A program made the position numbers and the translations under genes. A stretch of 10,295 nucleotides of DNA from Chloroflexota bacterium (lineage in GTDB: Bacteria; Chloroflexota; Anaerolineae; VGOG01). This document shows positions 1 to 5,573 of this stretch, piece by piece. Under the pieces are notes generated by a model. It was not told where the DNA came from. It did not search any database and saw nothing but the letters and a program-made list of their open reading frames with translations. The stretch spans positions 1 to 10,295 of the forward strand of contig JAUWYT010000029.1 of assembly GCA_030615705.1 (NCBI GenBank), in the 5' to 3' direction. Position 1 is the stretch's first letter, and each line of letters starts with the position of its first letter.

Positions 1-37
1 AGACTCGAAATCCTACCCCGCGATGCCTTTCCACCAT
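1..37 (-). CDS. Start of a further downstream gene (partial, cut by window edge)
   Basis: An ATG at 35-37 overlaps the TAA stop of the lectin-like gene in a TAATG junction and is preceded by GGAGAT about six bases upstream, the same spacing used by the other genes here. Only about twelve codons are visible (MVERHRGVGFRV), so no function can be read. A GTG at 32-34 is an alternative start. The overlap implies that the structural operon continues past the left edge. Confidence 0.4.
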   Translation of the reverse strand, partial: MVERHRGVGFRV

Positions 38-849
38 TAAATATCTCCAGAATCAAATATAAGGCGAAAGTCGTGAAGGTGCAAATCCCTCTGTGCAGCT
101 ATCCTGCTCCCGACCATAGCCAGAGGCTTCAACTGGGTTGCTGGAAGGTGTGTTGTGTGTGTCGCGACAAGTGTACCATTGAGGACAAGTCTTGCATCGT
201 CCCCAGCGTCATTGACACACATATTGATAGCGATGTGGCCGGCGGGTGGAGCACCGAGGGAGGTGCTGGTTGATACCCCACCCGACCGAGTAACGAAGCG
301 CAGGTTGCCGTCTACGTCGGTGTCGTATTCGAGCCAGATACCGTCGTCGGGGGTTGCCCAGGCGGCATCATCGCCTGTTTCAAGGTTGGCCGCTCCCACC
401 AGGCCGCGGAGGATGTAAAGACTGGTGGTGTTAGGAATTGAGACGACCAGGTGAAGGTGGGGGCTGACTGTCAAAGAGACGGGATAGTTGGCGCCGGTGT
501 GGATGGCTATCCAGTCATCTGGATTGGCTCCGAGCCCACGTAGGAGGAGGCCGCCGCCTAACTCGTTGGCGGCGACGAAGTTCCCCGCCACTGGAGCCGG
601 GTTACCGTTTGTGTCCCAGGATCGGGAAAGCTCGACTCCGAGGATCGCTGGGACGAACTGCACGGGGCCGACATAGTCCTCTTTGATTACCCTTGCAGGC
701 ATGCCGTCGAAGAGCACCCACTCCTCGTCACCACTGTCGCACCGGTTCCATACCTCCCGGCGGTCCTTGGTGCGATTGTAGACGTAACTCACCCTCGGCC
801 CTGCGTAGAGTCGGTCTATCAGGAGCTTACCTAATCTCGGTAGGGTCAT
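37..849 (-). CDS. Concanavalin/LamG-like beta-sandwich protein, possible virion adhesin
   Basis: 270 residues, ATG start. GGGAAGGT lies about nine bases upstream. The first ~60 residues are a charged N-terminal segment with aromatic patches (SYVYNR, EEWVLFDG). Residues ~65-270 alternate short beta-strand-like stretches with Gly/Asn/Asp turns in the style of the concanavalin A-like/LamG fold: a WDTNGNPAP turn near 78-86, IWLEYDTDVDGNLRF near 171-185, an LVLNGTLVATH hairpin near 221-231 and a closing LHLHDFRLIFD strand near 256-266. Domains of this fold bind carbohydrate or form appendage tips in many phage structural proteins, so a receptor-binding or decoration role is inferred from fold and from position at the end of the structural run. 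No catalytic glycosidase motif was seen. No signal peptide is apparent. The fold call is by eye and the function is uncertain. Confidence 0.7.
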   Translation of the reverse strand: MTLPRLGKLLIDRLYAGPRVSYVYNRTKDRREVWNRCDSGDEEWVLFDGMPARVIKEDYVGPVQFVPAILGVELSRSWDTNGNPAPVAGNFVAANELGGGLLLRGLGANPDDWIAIHTGANYPVSLTVSPHLHLVVSIPNTTSLYILRGLVGAANLETGDDAAWATPDDGIWLEYDTDVDGNLRFVTRSGGVSTSTSLGAPPAGHIAINMCVNDAGDDARLVLNGTLVATHTTHLPATQLKPLAMVGSRIAAQRDLHLHDFRLIFDSGDI

Positions 850-1056
850 CCTGCTTTACCTTCCCTAAAAGTTGTGGGAGAGGAGCGAACCCCTCTCCCA
901 CACTCTACCACTCGAAGCTGAGGGGCAACCCCGCTCCGTTTCCACGGAAACGACCCCTGACCCCTTATCCCTTTCGCCGAGTGTTGAAGCAGTTGCGACA
1001 AACCTGCGCTCGTGGGCTTTTCGGTCCACCACACCCAGGACACACCACCCTGGGAT
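850..1056 (-). other. Folded 207-bp intergenic leader with four small hairpins
   Basis: This gap separates the zinc ribbon gene from the lectin-like gene and is the longest non-coding stretch in the window. Inverted repeats occur at 1034-1039/1049-1054 (CCCAGG/CCTGGG), 937-943/946-952 (CGTTTCC/GGAAACG), 922-925/929-932 (GGGG/CCCC) and 873-883/892-902. A 7-bp direct repeat GACCCCT is present twice in tandem at 952-965. A weak promoter-like pair (TTGCCC at 923-928, TGG-TAGAGT with -10 at 902-907, 15-bp spacer) is possible on the minus strand. I see no convincing gene. An open frame at 846-1043 on the minus strand would need a GTG start and has no clear ribosome-binding site. Confidence 0.5.
873..902 (-). 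terminator. Terminator-like hairpin upstream of the lectin-like gene
   Basis: An 11-bp perfect stem (873-883 with 892-902; TGTGGGAGAGG on the minus strand) encloses an 8-nt loop and is followed on the minus strand by ACTTTTAG. This resembles an intrinsic terminator with a short U tract. It sits 24 bp before the start codon of the downstream gene, so it would act as an attenuator or a leaky terminator that lowers expression of that gene. It could also be an RNA-processing or stability element. Confidence 0.55.
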
Positions 1057-1323
1057 CTAGCCTAAAGGGGCGACTTCCTCCTCTTCCTCCTCACCGGCGA
1101 CCCTGGACACAGCCTCCTCCTCTCCTCCCCCACCGGTGTCTGGCGCTTCAGCCGCCACAGAGCCTTCGGGAACGGGCGGAACCATAATACGATTCGTGCC
1201 ACAGCCAGGGCATTCCCCAAAAAACACCATATCACCGCGGTAGGGCATCTCTATGGCACTGTCGGTCTCAGTGGCCGTCAGGTCCTGGCCACAATCACCG
1301 CAGGCTTCCTCTTTGAACCTCAT
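1057..1323 (-). CDS. Small zinc ribbon protein with acidic tail
   Basis: 88 residues. The ATG overlaps the TGA of the preceding gene (ATGA), so the two are probably translationally coupled; a GGAGG lies about ten bases upstream. Residues 8/11 and 38/41 form two CxxC knuckles (CGDC and CPGC) with a 26-residue spacer, as in four-cysteine zinc ribbons. Residues ~55-88 are a low-complexity Ala/Gly/Glu tail with a run of six glutamates, probably disordered. Zinc ribbons of this kind bind nucleic acid or protein. Which applies here cannot be told, and the position among structural genes leaves both a virion component and a small regulator open. A second, longer protein in the window (8322-9494) also ends with a CxxC/CxxC ribbon. 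Confidence 0.75.
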   Translation of the reverse strand: MRFKEEACGDCGQDLTATETDSAIEMPYRGDMVFFGECPGCGTNRIMVPPVPEGSVAAEAPDTGGGGEEEAVSRVAGEEEEEEVAPLG

Positions 1324-1697
1324 GGTTTGGTCTCCTCCAATTCGGCCTCGACTGCCTCAGCATTGAGGATACGCTGGACTAACTCAACATCAGGCCTGCT
1401 TAACCCCCTTACCGTCTCTATCGCCATTCTCGCCTTGTTCCACTCCTCTTCGGTCAACAGGATCTCCCCATCCTGGCAGTTATTTATCCTCCGAGCCAGC
1501 TCATCCCTGTTCAAAAGCTCACTGCCAGATAGCTGGTTGTCCCTGGCCATAAGGATCTCAATGAGAGACTCTTTGACCGGATAGGGCATGTCAAACGTGG
1601 CTGGCACCACACCTTCCCCACCTGGAAGCGGTTTTCCCGCGTTCTCGTTGGGTAGCTTTACGGTGTAGTCCTTAAGATCTATTCGTCTAGTCTGCAT
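1320..1697 (-). CDS. Acidic helical protein of unknown function
   Basis: 125 residues, ATG start with AGGAG about six bases upstream. I do not recognise the family. The first ~40 residues are polar and Pro/Gly-rich (KPLPGGEGVVP). Residues ~41-115 look mainly alpha-helical, with successive amphipathic segments (VKESLIEILMARD, LLNRDELARRIN, EEWNKARMAIETV, DVELVQRILNAEAVEAELEE). The protein is acidic overall and has no membrane segment or cysteine cluster. A leader hairpin lies directly before its ribosome-binding site, and the next gene overlaps it by four bases, which suggests that the two products are made together. A virion assembly or scaffold-like role would suit a small acidic helical protein in this position, but this is only a guess from context. 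Confidence 0.8.
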   Translation of the reverse strand: MQTRRIDLKDYTVKLPNENAGKPLPGGEGVVPATFDMPYPVKESLIEILMARDNQLSGSELLNRDELARRINNCQDGEILLTEEEWNKARMAIETVRGLSRPDVELVQRILNAEAVEAELEETKP

Positions 1698-1708
1698 AGC
1701 TTCTCCTG

Positions 1709-1732
1709 CTTCTCAACCTTGTGTTTGAGAAG
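1709..1732 (-). promoter_or_regulatory. Leader hairpin next to the ribosome-binding site
   Basis: CTTCTCAA (minus strand, 1725-1732) pairs perfectly with TTGAGAAG (1709-1716) around an 8-nt loop. The Shine-Dalgarno AGGAG follows two bases later. GAGAAG occurs again inside the AGGAGAAG ribosome-binding stretch, so the upstream arm could instead pair with it (6 bp) and mask the site. The sequence AAGGTTGAGAAG (minus strand, 1709-1720) recurs identically before the gene starting at 3519. A translational control element is a possible reading. Confidence 0.4.
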
Positions 1733-1733
1733 G

Positions 1734-1742
1734 AGTATATCA
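1734..1742 (-). promoter_or_regulatory. Possible extended -10 promoter
   Basis: The minus strand reads TGATATACT, an extended -10 (TG-N-TATACT, five of six bases of the consensus hexamer). It lies about 37 bp upstream of the ATG at 1697, in the 74-bp gap after the 201-aa gene. No good -35 is present at the expected distance, so this is a weak candidate for an internal promoter for the 125-aa/88-aa gene pair. Confidence 0.3.
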
Positions 1743-1771
1743 CCCTCAGGCCACCCACTCCAGGGCCCAGC

Positions 1772-2377
1772 TTATGCCGTATGCAATGGGATATACCTTA
1801 CATTCCCAGCGACGTTAACCTGTATTTTTTCTAGCTGATCCCCACCAACTGCCCCCGATATCCAGGGTGGCATCGCCTGGGCAAGGCGAAAGAGGGCTGT
1901 GGCCTGGGCCCCTGCAAGATACAACGCATAAGGCATCGCCACGTAGCCATGCGTGTAGAAACGCTGGAAACAGGCGATCCCGTTTGCCTGTACGGCATTT
2001 GTGTAATTCATGCCGATGCTCTGTCCGCAGTATTCATCTACAAGAGCACCAGCCAGCGCATGCATGTAGATATCTGAGGCCCAGAGGGTGTTCATGACCG
2101 GGGCGCCAATCGGCGTTTCTACGTCGATGCGGTGGGCCGACAACCAATTAGCGTCGCCTTGCGGATACAGCGTTATCTGGCGAGCCACTACGTAGGGGGC
2201 CCCTGTCTTGTCGCCAGTCGGGCGGAACTTTAGCTCTGAACCCTTGACATTACCGGTCGCCCCCAGGCTCGGGTCAGTGATATCTACGATCTGCCCGTCG
2301 CCCGGGGTGGCGTTCGCGGGAAATGTAAAGCCCGCTATTCTACGTGCGTCTATGTACCCTATCCGTCCTGTTTTCAT
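1772..2377 (-). CDS. Putative virion protein (201 aa), candidate capsid component
   Basis: 201 residues, ATG start with AAGGAG about seven bases upstream. Not a family I recognise. Residues ~1-95 look beta-rich with Gly/Pro turns (IGYIDARRIAGFTFP, QIVDITDPS, YVVARQITLYP). Residues ~96-170 are hydrophobic, aromatic and probably helical (NTLWASDIYMHALAGALVDEY, YALYLAGAQATALFRLAQ), and the last ~25 residues return to beta-like sequence (IQVNVAGNVRYIPL). There is no signal peptide and no catalytic motif. It is transcribed with the 240-, 231- and 112-aa genes and is separated from its neighbours by hairpin-bearing gaps on both sides, so it probably has its own expression level, as expected for a virion protein. 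The capsid role is inferred from context only. Confidence 0.8.
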   Translation of the reverse strand: MKTGRIGYIDARRIAGFTFPANATPGDGQIVDITDPSLGATGNVKGSELKFRPTGDKTGAPYVVARQITLYPQGDANWLSAHRIDVETPIGAPVMNTLWASDIYMHALAGALVDEYCGQSIGMNYTNAVQANGIACFQRFYTHGYVAMPYALYLAGAQATALFRLAQAMPPWISGAVGGDQLEKIQVNVAGNVRYIPLHTA

Positions 2378-2432
2378 GTCCGTCTCCTTCTGGGCTGCTT
2401 CCCTCTACTCTATTCGAGGGCATTTCATCCGG

Positions 2433-2460
2433 GCAGCCCGCCGTATATTCACCGGGCCGC
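2433..2460 (-). promoter_or_regulatory. GC-rich intergenic hairpin
   Basis: On the minus strand GCGGCCCG (2453-2460) pairs with CGGGCTGC (2433-2440), eight pairs including one G-U, around a 12-nt AT-containing loop. It lies in the 105-bp gap between the 112-aa and 201-aa genes. No U tract follows, so it is more likely an RNA-processing, stability or rho-assisted element than an intrinsic terminator. The rest of the gap has no clear promoter. Confidence 0.35.
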
Positions 2461-2482
2461 ATTTGGCCCTTGTGACCTGAGT

Positions 2483-2821
2483 TTACACTCCATCGGCGAA
2501 CAGGATCCTGACGAAGCAGTCCCCGTTGTCCGTGGTCCCAGTCAGAGTCTCTCCCGGCCCCAGGATGTAGATCGGCAAGGAGTCCTCTTTCGGTTCATCC
2601 GGGTGAGACACCATGTCGCCTAGCCCAAGATGGAAGAGTACATCCACGTCAGTTGGCCCGTCCCGCGTAAGGGTCAGGACGTTCGATCCTGCGTACTGGT
2701 TTTCAGTCTTGATGGAGTAGATGTAACGCCGGTGGCTGGCGCCAACGGTGGACCCAATCGCCAAACCACCAGTCGGACAGACGGCCGTGGCGGGTGTGAG
2801 CGCTCGCTTGTCGACCGGCAT
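2483..2821 (-). CDS. Small beta-rich virion protein candidate (112 aa)
   Basis: 112 residues, ATG start, with GGGGAGGTG about six bases upstream; only two bases separate the start from the stop of the preceding 231-aa gene, which implies tight coupling. The sequence is short beta-strand-like segments throughout: YIYSIKTENQYAG, NVLTLTRDG, DVDVLFHLGLG, LPIYILGPGETLTGTTDNGDCFVRILFADG. The last 30 residues, with a PGETLTGTTDNG turn between two strands, resemble the distal half of a small jelly-roll or minor capsid/decoration protein. This is a resemblance in pattern, not a recognised family. No membrane segment, no signal peptide. The stoichiometric partner may be the 231-aa product that precedes it. 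Confidence 0.78.
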   Translation of the reverse strand: MPVDKRALTPATAVCPTGGLAIGSTVGASHRRYIYSIKTENQYAGSNVLTLTRDGPTDVDVLFHLGLGDMVSHPDEPKEDSLPIYILGPGETLTGTTDNGDCFVRILFADGV

Positions 2822-2823
2822 CG

Positions 2824-3519
2824 CTACACCTCCCCCCTCATGACTTTAAGTGTCCAGGACATATGCTCCTTGCCACCTGCCAGGGTCTCGAGCCAGCTCG
2901 GCGCCGACACCGGGTTCGGGTCGATCCCACCTACCGTGTACATCCGCCGCCTCCGGTCGCCGAGAAGGATCCTCCGGACCTCTTCCTCGTTGGTAATTGC
3001 CTGGTAGGTGTACCTCATGACGTCCAGGTTCAGGGCCACTAGAGGCATCGGGTCCGGGAGCGGATTGCGGACCTCGAAGGCGGGGTAGAGATCCTTGACA
3101 GTCATGAACTCCGTCTTGAGGGAGAAGGGCCCGTCATAGGGGCTCATATCGCCATCCACGTAGCCGACATCTCCCGTGATAGCGCGTTGCACCGCTACCA
3201 GCGAGCTCCTGTCCCATTTTGTCGGGTACTGGAAGAAGACGCGAGCTGCGGGCTTGTTCACCCCCCAGAAGTAGTGGTGGATGTACTTTTCATCCGGGGC
3301 CATGGTGTAGCGCCTGGCGCTGGCATCCTTGAGCTCGTCCCAGGCCCCCAAGTTGCTGTTGGCGGCAAGGCTGGTAGTCAGGACGTAGGGCTTGACGTTG
3401 GAGTGCTCCCAGCCAAGGATGCGGCAGCAGAACCACCCCTGGATGAACTGCATGGCTAGGAGAAAGCCCTCTTGTAGCCACAGGTCCTCGTGGCTACGCT
3501 TCAGAAGTGCGGCTTGCAT
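2824..3519 (-). CDS. Putative virion protein (231 aa), aromatic-rich
   Basis: 231 residues, ATG start with AGGAGG five bases upstream. Family not recognised. Residues ~1-35 are helical and hydrophobic (WLQEGFLLAMQFIQGWFCCRILGW), ending in an adjacent cysteine pair at 31-32. The middle is rich in Tyr/Phe/Trp and prolines (KYIHHYFWGVNKP, VFFQYPTKWD), then a likely beta region (PFSLKTEFMTVKDLYPAFEV, MPLVALNLDVMRYTYQAI). Residues ~175-195 are charged (NEEEVRRILLGDRRRRMY). No enzyme motif. It follows the 240-aa gene and a strong hairpin, and is immediately followed by the 112-aa gene. Its place and its strong ribosome-binding site suggest a structural protein. It may be a second large capsid or capsid-associated subunit, which cannot be decided from sequence alone. 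Confidence 0.8.
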   Translation of the reverse strand: MQAALLKRSHEDLWLQEGFLLAMQFIQGWFCCRILGWEHSNVKPYVLTTSLAANSNLGAWDELKDASARRYTMAPDEKYIHHYFWGVNKPAARVFFQYPTKWDRSSLVAVQRAITGDVGYVDGDMSPYDGPFSLKTEFMTVKDLYPAFEVRNPLPDPMPLVALNLDVMRYTYQAITNEEEVRRILLGDRRRRMYTVGGIDPNPVSAPSWLETLAGGKEHMSWTLKVMRGEV

Positions 3520-3563
3520 GTCGGCCTCCTTCTCAACCTTCTATTGCGAGAGGAATGCCAAGA

Positions 3564-3599
3564 TCCCTGCTGGCCAGTAATGCACCTGGCCAGCAGGGA
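3564..3599 (-). terminator. Strong hairpin after the 240-aa gene
   Basis: A perfect 14-bp stem (TCCCTGCTGGCCAG at 3564-3577 with its complement at 3586-3599) encloses an 8-nt loop and starts 11 bp after the TAA of the 240-aa gene. On the minus strand it is followed only by TCTTGG, so the U tract is poor. It is probably a partial terminator or a 3'-end stabiliser that lets the upstream gene be expressed more than the downstream 231-aa gene. It is the most stable hairpin in the window by stem length. Confidence 0.6.
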
Positions 3600-3610
3600 C
3601 TCAGGTTCTT

Positions 3611-4333
3611 TTATGTCCAGGTCGCGGGTAGGGTTTCCTTCAGGGCGCGGCCCAGGCCGATGACCAGGCCGCCCATCTGTAGGTCCTCTGTCCCCCCGAC
3701 ATCCGCGAGTAGCTGCACGAACCAGGTAGCCTTTGGCGGCAGCACCAGAGTAGGCAAAGGATAGACGGCTATGCCGTTCTCGTTGTCCCCGATGATAATA
3801 TCGCGGACAGAAACAGGTACCAGGTCCGCTCTCCCCACTTTTGACTGGAACTCGGAGACGAAAGGTGACGGGGTAACCAGGCTCGTGGCGTGGGTCACCA
3901 CTATGCCGAAGTCGTCGCCTACCTTGTAGCCCGTGGTCTGGTTGGTGCCGATGAACGCCGTCCAGGCGCCAGCAGCCAGTGGCTCCTGCCAATTGGTCCG
4001 ATAGGTCGCCGTGTCCGGGTCGTGCGTGAATTGGGGCCGTATCGGCTGGAAGCCCAGCTCTGTGTCCTCTGGGTTGAGGCCTCGGAAGGCCACCCCGTTG
4101 AGCTGCTTCTTCACGGCCCGGATGGCCATTATGTAGGCCCCGATCCTCTGGAGCTGGATCTGACGGGTGATGCTGGTCGGTGCCGCCAGGAGGGTCGGAA
4201 ACTGCAAGTTGAAGATTTCCAACTCCTCCTCGGTGAGCTCATCCAGTTGGTGGTCGGTGCCATAAATCCGTATTTGGGGGCGCACAACCGCTAGATCCGC
4301 CATTCCTACATCGACATACACGTCATCAGCCAT
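3611..4333 (-). CDS. Putative major virion protein (240 aa), capsid candidate
   Basis: 240 residues, ATG start with GGGAGG and five bases of spacing. Family not recognised. Residues ~30-80 are helical (ELTEEELEIFNLQFP, ITRQIQLQRIGAYIMAIRAVKKQ). From ~100 onward the protein is beta-rich with Gly/Pro/Asn turns (WTAFIGTNQTTGYKVGDDFGIVVT, PVSVRDIIIGDNENGIAVYPL, TLVLPPKATWFVQLLAD, MGGLVIGLGRAL), the texture of a single jelly-roll virion protein. No signal peptide, membrane span or catalytic motif. The gene is bracketed by two hairpins (4373-4403 upstream, 3564-3599 downstream), has one of the strongest ribosome-binding sites in the window and lies shortly after promoter P2, all consistent with a product needed in large amounts. 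Major capsid protein is my leading but unproven suggestion. Confidence 0.8.
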   Translation of the reverse strand: MADDVYVDVGMADLAVVRPQIRIYGTDHQLDELTEEELEIFNLQFPTLLAAPTSITRQIQLQRIGAYIMAIRAVKKQLNGVAFRGLNPEDTELGFQPIRPQFTHDPDTATYRTNWQEPLAAGAWTAFIGTNQTTGYKVGDDFGIVVTHATSLVTPSPFVSEFQSKVGRADLVPVSVRDIIIGDNENGIAVYPLPTLVLPPKATWFVQLLADVGGTEDLQMGGLVIGLGRALKETLPATWT

Positions 4334-4372
4334 AGCTTACCTCCCTTTTTCGTGGGATAGGCACATAAAACC

Positions 4373-4403
4373 AACGACGAACCTACACCCGAAGTTCGTC
4401 GTT
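4373..4403 (-). terminator. Intrinsic terminator-like hairpin at end of membrane protein gene
   Basis: On the minus strand AACGACGAAC (4394-4403) pairs with GTTCGTCGTT (4373-4382) around an 11-nt loop, followed by GGTTTTATG. The stem includes the TAG stop of the 4383-4790 gene. Since no good promoter is visible between it and the 240-aa gene, it must be leaky if that gene depends on P2. Confidence 0.55.
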
Positions 4404-4790
4404 TGCCGTCTCTCTTCGCCGATTCGCAGGGTTCCCGGGGTTCCCGGGGTTCCCAGGGGTGCCCCTCTTTCCCACGATCTCCTTTGGGTTGCCGCCGATG
4501 GGTCGCCGACCGTTCCCTCCACCAAGCCCTCTCCGGGCTGGCCACACCGTCTTGATGGCGAAGTGGCCGAGGGAACCTGCGCTGGAGGATGCAATCCCCT
4601 CCGCTACCTGGGCCAGCCGAGGACCCAAGGTCATTGCCCCCAGCAACCCGAGCATCCCACCCCCGAAGGTCACGATGGTGCCCAGGGTCGGGTTCGCCCG
4701 GTAGCTGGCCGCCTCCACTAGGCCGGCCCCAAAGGCGGATCCTATTGTGGTTACCTTGTCTACCATCGGAACAGGAATTGCTACCGCCAT
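4383..4790 (-). CDS. Small glycine-rich membrane protein with GNP repeats
   Basis: 135 residues, ATG start with GGAGGTG four bases upstream. Residues ~35-57 (TLGTIVTFGGGMLGLLGAMTL) form one clear, glycine-rich membrane segment, and residues 15-30 may be a second weaker hydrophobic helix. Residues 85-135 are basic and Gly/Pro/Asn-rich: ARRGLGGGNGRR, then G-T-P-G-N-P-G-N-P-G-N-P at 110-121, coded by 9-bp tandem repeats. The protein is the first product of promoter P2 and its stop codon lies in a terminator-like hairpin. Small glycine-rich one-span proteins are typical of the inner membrane of tailless membrane-containing phages, which fits the context. A holin is an alternative, but the collagen-like C-terminus is unusual for one. 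No family recognised. Confidence 0.75.
   Translation of the reverse strand: MAVAIPVPMVDKVTTIGSAFGAGLVEAASYRANPTLGTIVTFGGGMLGLLGAMTLGPRLAQVAEGIASSSAGSLGHFAIKTVWPARRGLGGGNGRRPIGGNPKEIVGKRGTPGNPGNPGNPANRRRETANDELRV
4429..4464. repeat. Short 9-bp tandem repeat coding GNP triplets
   Basis: Three near-identical 9-bp units GGGTTCCCG (4429-4437, 4438-4446, 4447-4455, the last with one change) are followed by a degenerate fourth (GGGGTGCCC). They lie in the membrane protein gene and encode its Gly-Asn-Pro repeat. Because the unit length is a multiple of three, copy number changes would keep the reading frame. Confidence 0.8.
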
Positions 4791-4810
4791 GGTTCACCTC
4801 CATAGTGCTT

Positions 4811-4881
4811 GGGGAGCGCCCGAGTCGTAAAAGAATAGCGTGGGAGCCGGAACTTTTACAGGCTCCGGGCGCTCCCACGCT
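4811..4881 (-). promoter_or_regulatory. Attenuator-like leader with competing inverted repeats
   Basis: The transcript from P2 carries overlapping stems. Stem A pairs AGCGTGGGAGC (minus strand 4871-4881) with 4837-4847 (11 bp) and is followed by ATTCTTTTA, a terminator-like form. Stem B pairs 4866-4876 with 4812-4822 (GGGAGCGCCCG, 11 bp) and is extended by a 7-bp GTAAAAG/CTTTTAC stem (4853-4859 with 4827-4833). A third 6-bp stem GGAGCC/GGCTCC (4861-4866 with 4843-4848) competes with A. A and B share bases 4871-4876, so they cannot coexist. This is the layout of a transcription attenuator, with B as antiterminator. A simple mRNA-stabilising 5' hairpin is the alternative. Confidence 0.6.
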
Positions 4882-4894
4882 TCCACCTCGCAAT

Positions 4895-4922
4895 GTTATA
4901 CACCCGTTTGGACTATTGTCAA
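4895..4922 (-). promoter_or_regulatory. Sigma-70-type promoter P2
   Basis: On the minus strand a perfect -35 TTGACA (4917-4922) and a TATAAC -10 (4895-4900) are separated by 16 bp. The expected start is the A at about 4888. It lies in the 143-bp gap between the protease-like gene and the membrane protein gene, with the -35 starting about a dozen bases after the upstream stop codon. It is the best promoter in the window and would drive the structural block. Confidence 0.8.
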
Positions 4923-4933
4923 GCCCTTGAATA

Positions 4934-5563
4934 TCATACGGGTTTCTTCAATCTGCTGACATCCACGTGGCATCTCGGCCTAGCACCCACCAGAAGACCC
5001 CGCCTGATCTCCTGGAAAGCGATGTCATTGAACCGCAAGTAGGGTACATAAGCTGGAGCCTCCAGCCTCAGAGGCCACTGCGGGGGCTGTGTAGGCTCCA
5101 CGACACGAGCCTGACCATTCTTGAGGATGGTAATCCAGGCGTGGCCATAGCCTTCCCACATGCCAAGGGTGGCGAAGACGTCATCGGCAGACAGCCGATT
5201 GCGGAGGACTGAAACACCCAGAAACGTCATGTCCTCACAGTCCCCGATCCCTTCCGCCAGTGTCTCTGCCGGCATTTGCCAGTAATCGTATCTGGTCTCG
5301 CTGATAAGGGCCACACGAGGCTCAAACACCTTGATCCCCTCAGCCTGGCGCAGAAATGCCTCCTGGTAGCGATAGTCGTAGGGCTCCACCGGCGGATAAA
5401 TTATGTTCTGCGCGATGTATCTCCAGGTCTCGAGGATCGCTTGGTCTTTGTCGGTAGGTAGCCCCTCGGCAATGTCCAGGACGGGAGCACTCCCGGGCTG
5501 TATGAACTCCCGGATGTCGCGCTCTTCTCCGAAGAAGCGTACCCTCACCAGGTATTGATTCAA
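4934..5563 (-). CDS. Transglutaminase-like cysteine protease family protein
   Basis: 209 residues, from a TTG start (MNQYLVRV) with only a weak AAAGG seven bases upstream, ten bases after the preceding stop. Residues ~95-160 carry the transglutaminase-like core: PAETLAEGIGDCEDMTFLG with the nucleophile candidate C109, GYGHAW with H141, and VVEPT with E156, giving a Cys-His-Glu triad in the right order and spacing. The spacing GDCED...GHAW...VEPT matches the bacterial transglutaminase-like cysteine proteinase and related transglutaminase-core families. No signal peptide or membrane segment, so it acts in the cytoplasm or inside the virion. In this setting it may process a virion protein or crosslink it, or attack a host protein or wall peptide; the sequence does not choose. 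It is the only protein here with a clear enzymatic signature. Confidence 0.85.
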   Translation of the reverse strand: MNQYLVRVRFFGEERDIREFIQPGSAPVLDIAEGLPTDKDQAILETWRYIAQNIIYPPVEPYDYRYQEAFLRQAEGIKVFEPRVALISETRYDYWQMPAETLAEGIGDCEDMTFLGVSVLRNRLSADDVFATLGMWEGYGHAWITILKNGQARVVEPTQPPQWPLRLEAPAYVPYLRFNDIAFQEIRRGLLVGARPRCHVDVSRLKKPV

Positions 5564-5573
5564 GGGAGAGCCT

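Noticed and set aside
846-1043. Minus-strand open frame of 65 codons in the long intergenic gap
   Set aside because: It needs a GTG start without a clear ribosome-binding site, passes over four hairpins and ends in the ribosome-binding site of the next gene; the sequence looks non-coding.
693-1187. Plus-strand open frame of 164 codons
   Set aside because: Proline/arginine-rich shadow across three minus-strand features, with no promoter or ribosome-binding site.
1057-1323. Zinc ribbon protein as a transcription factor
   Set aside because: The two CxxC knuckles alone do not show transcription factor function, and no further DNA-binding motif is present, so I left it as a zinc ribbon protein.
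3501-3992. Minus-strand open frame of 163 codons
   Set aside because: It overlaps the 240-aa gene and the 3564-3599 hairpin in another frame, and its arginine/glycine-rich sequence is typical of a shadow frame.
4306-4893. A 195-residue minus-strand open frame overlapping the membrane protein gene
   Set aside because: It runs across the leader hairpins and in another frame over the membrane protein gene, starts with TTG at 4893 upstream of the likely transcription start, and has low-complexity sequence. It is a GC-rich shadow, although its first part could act as a leader peptide frame.
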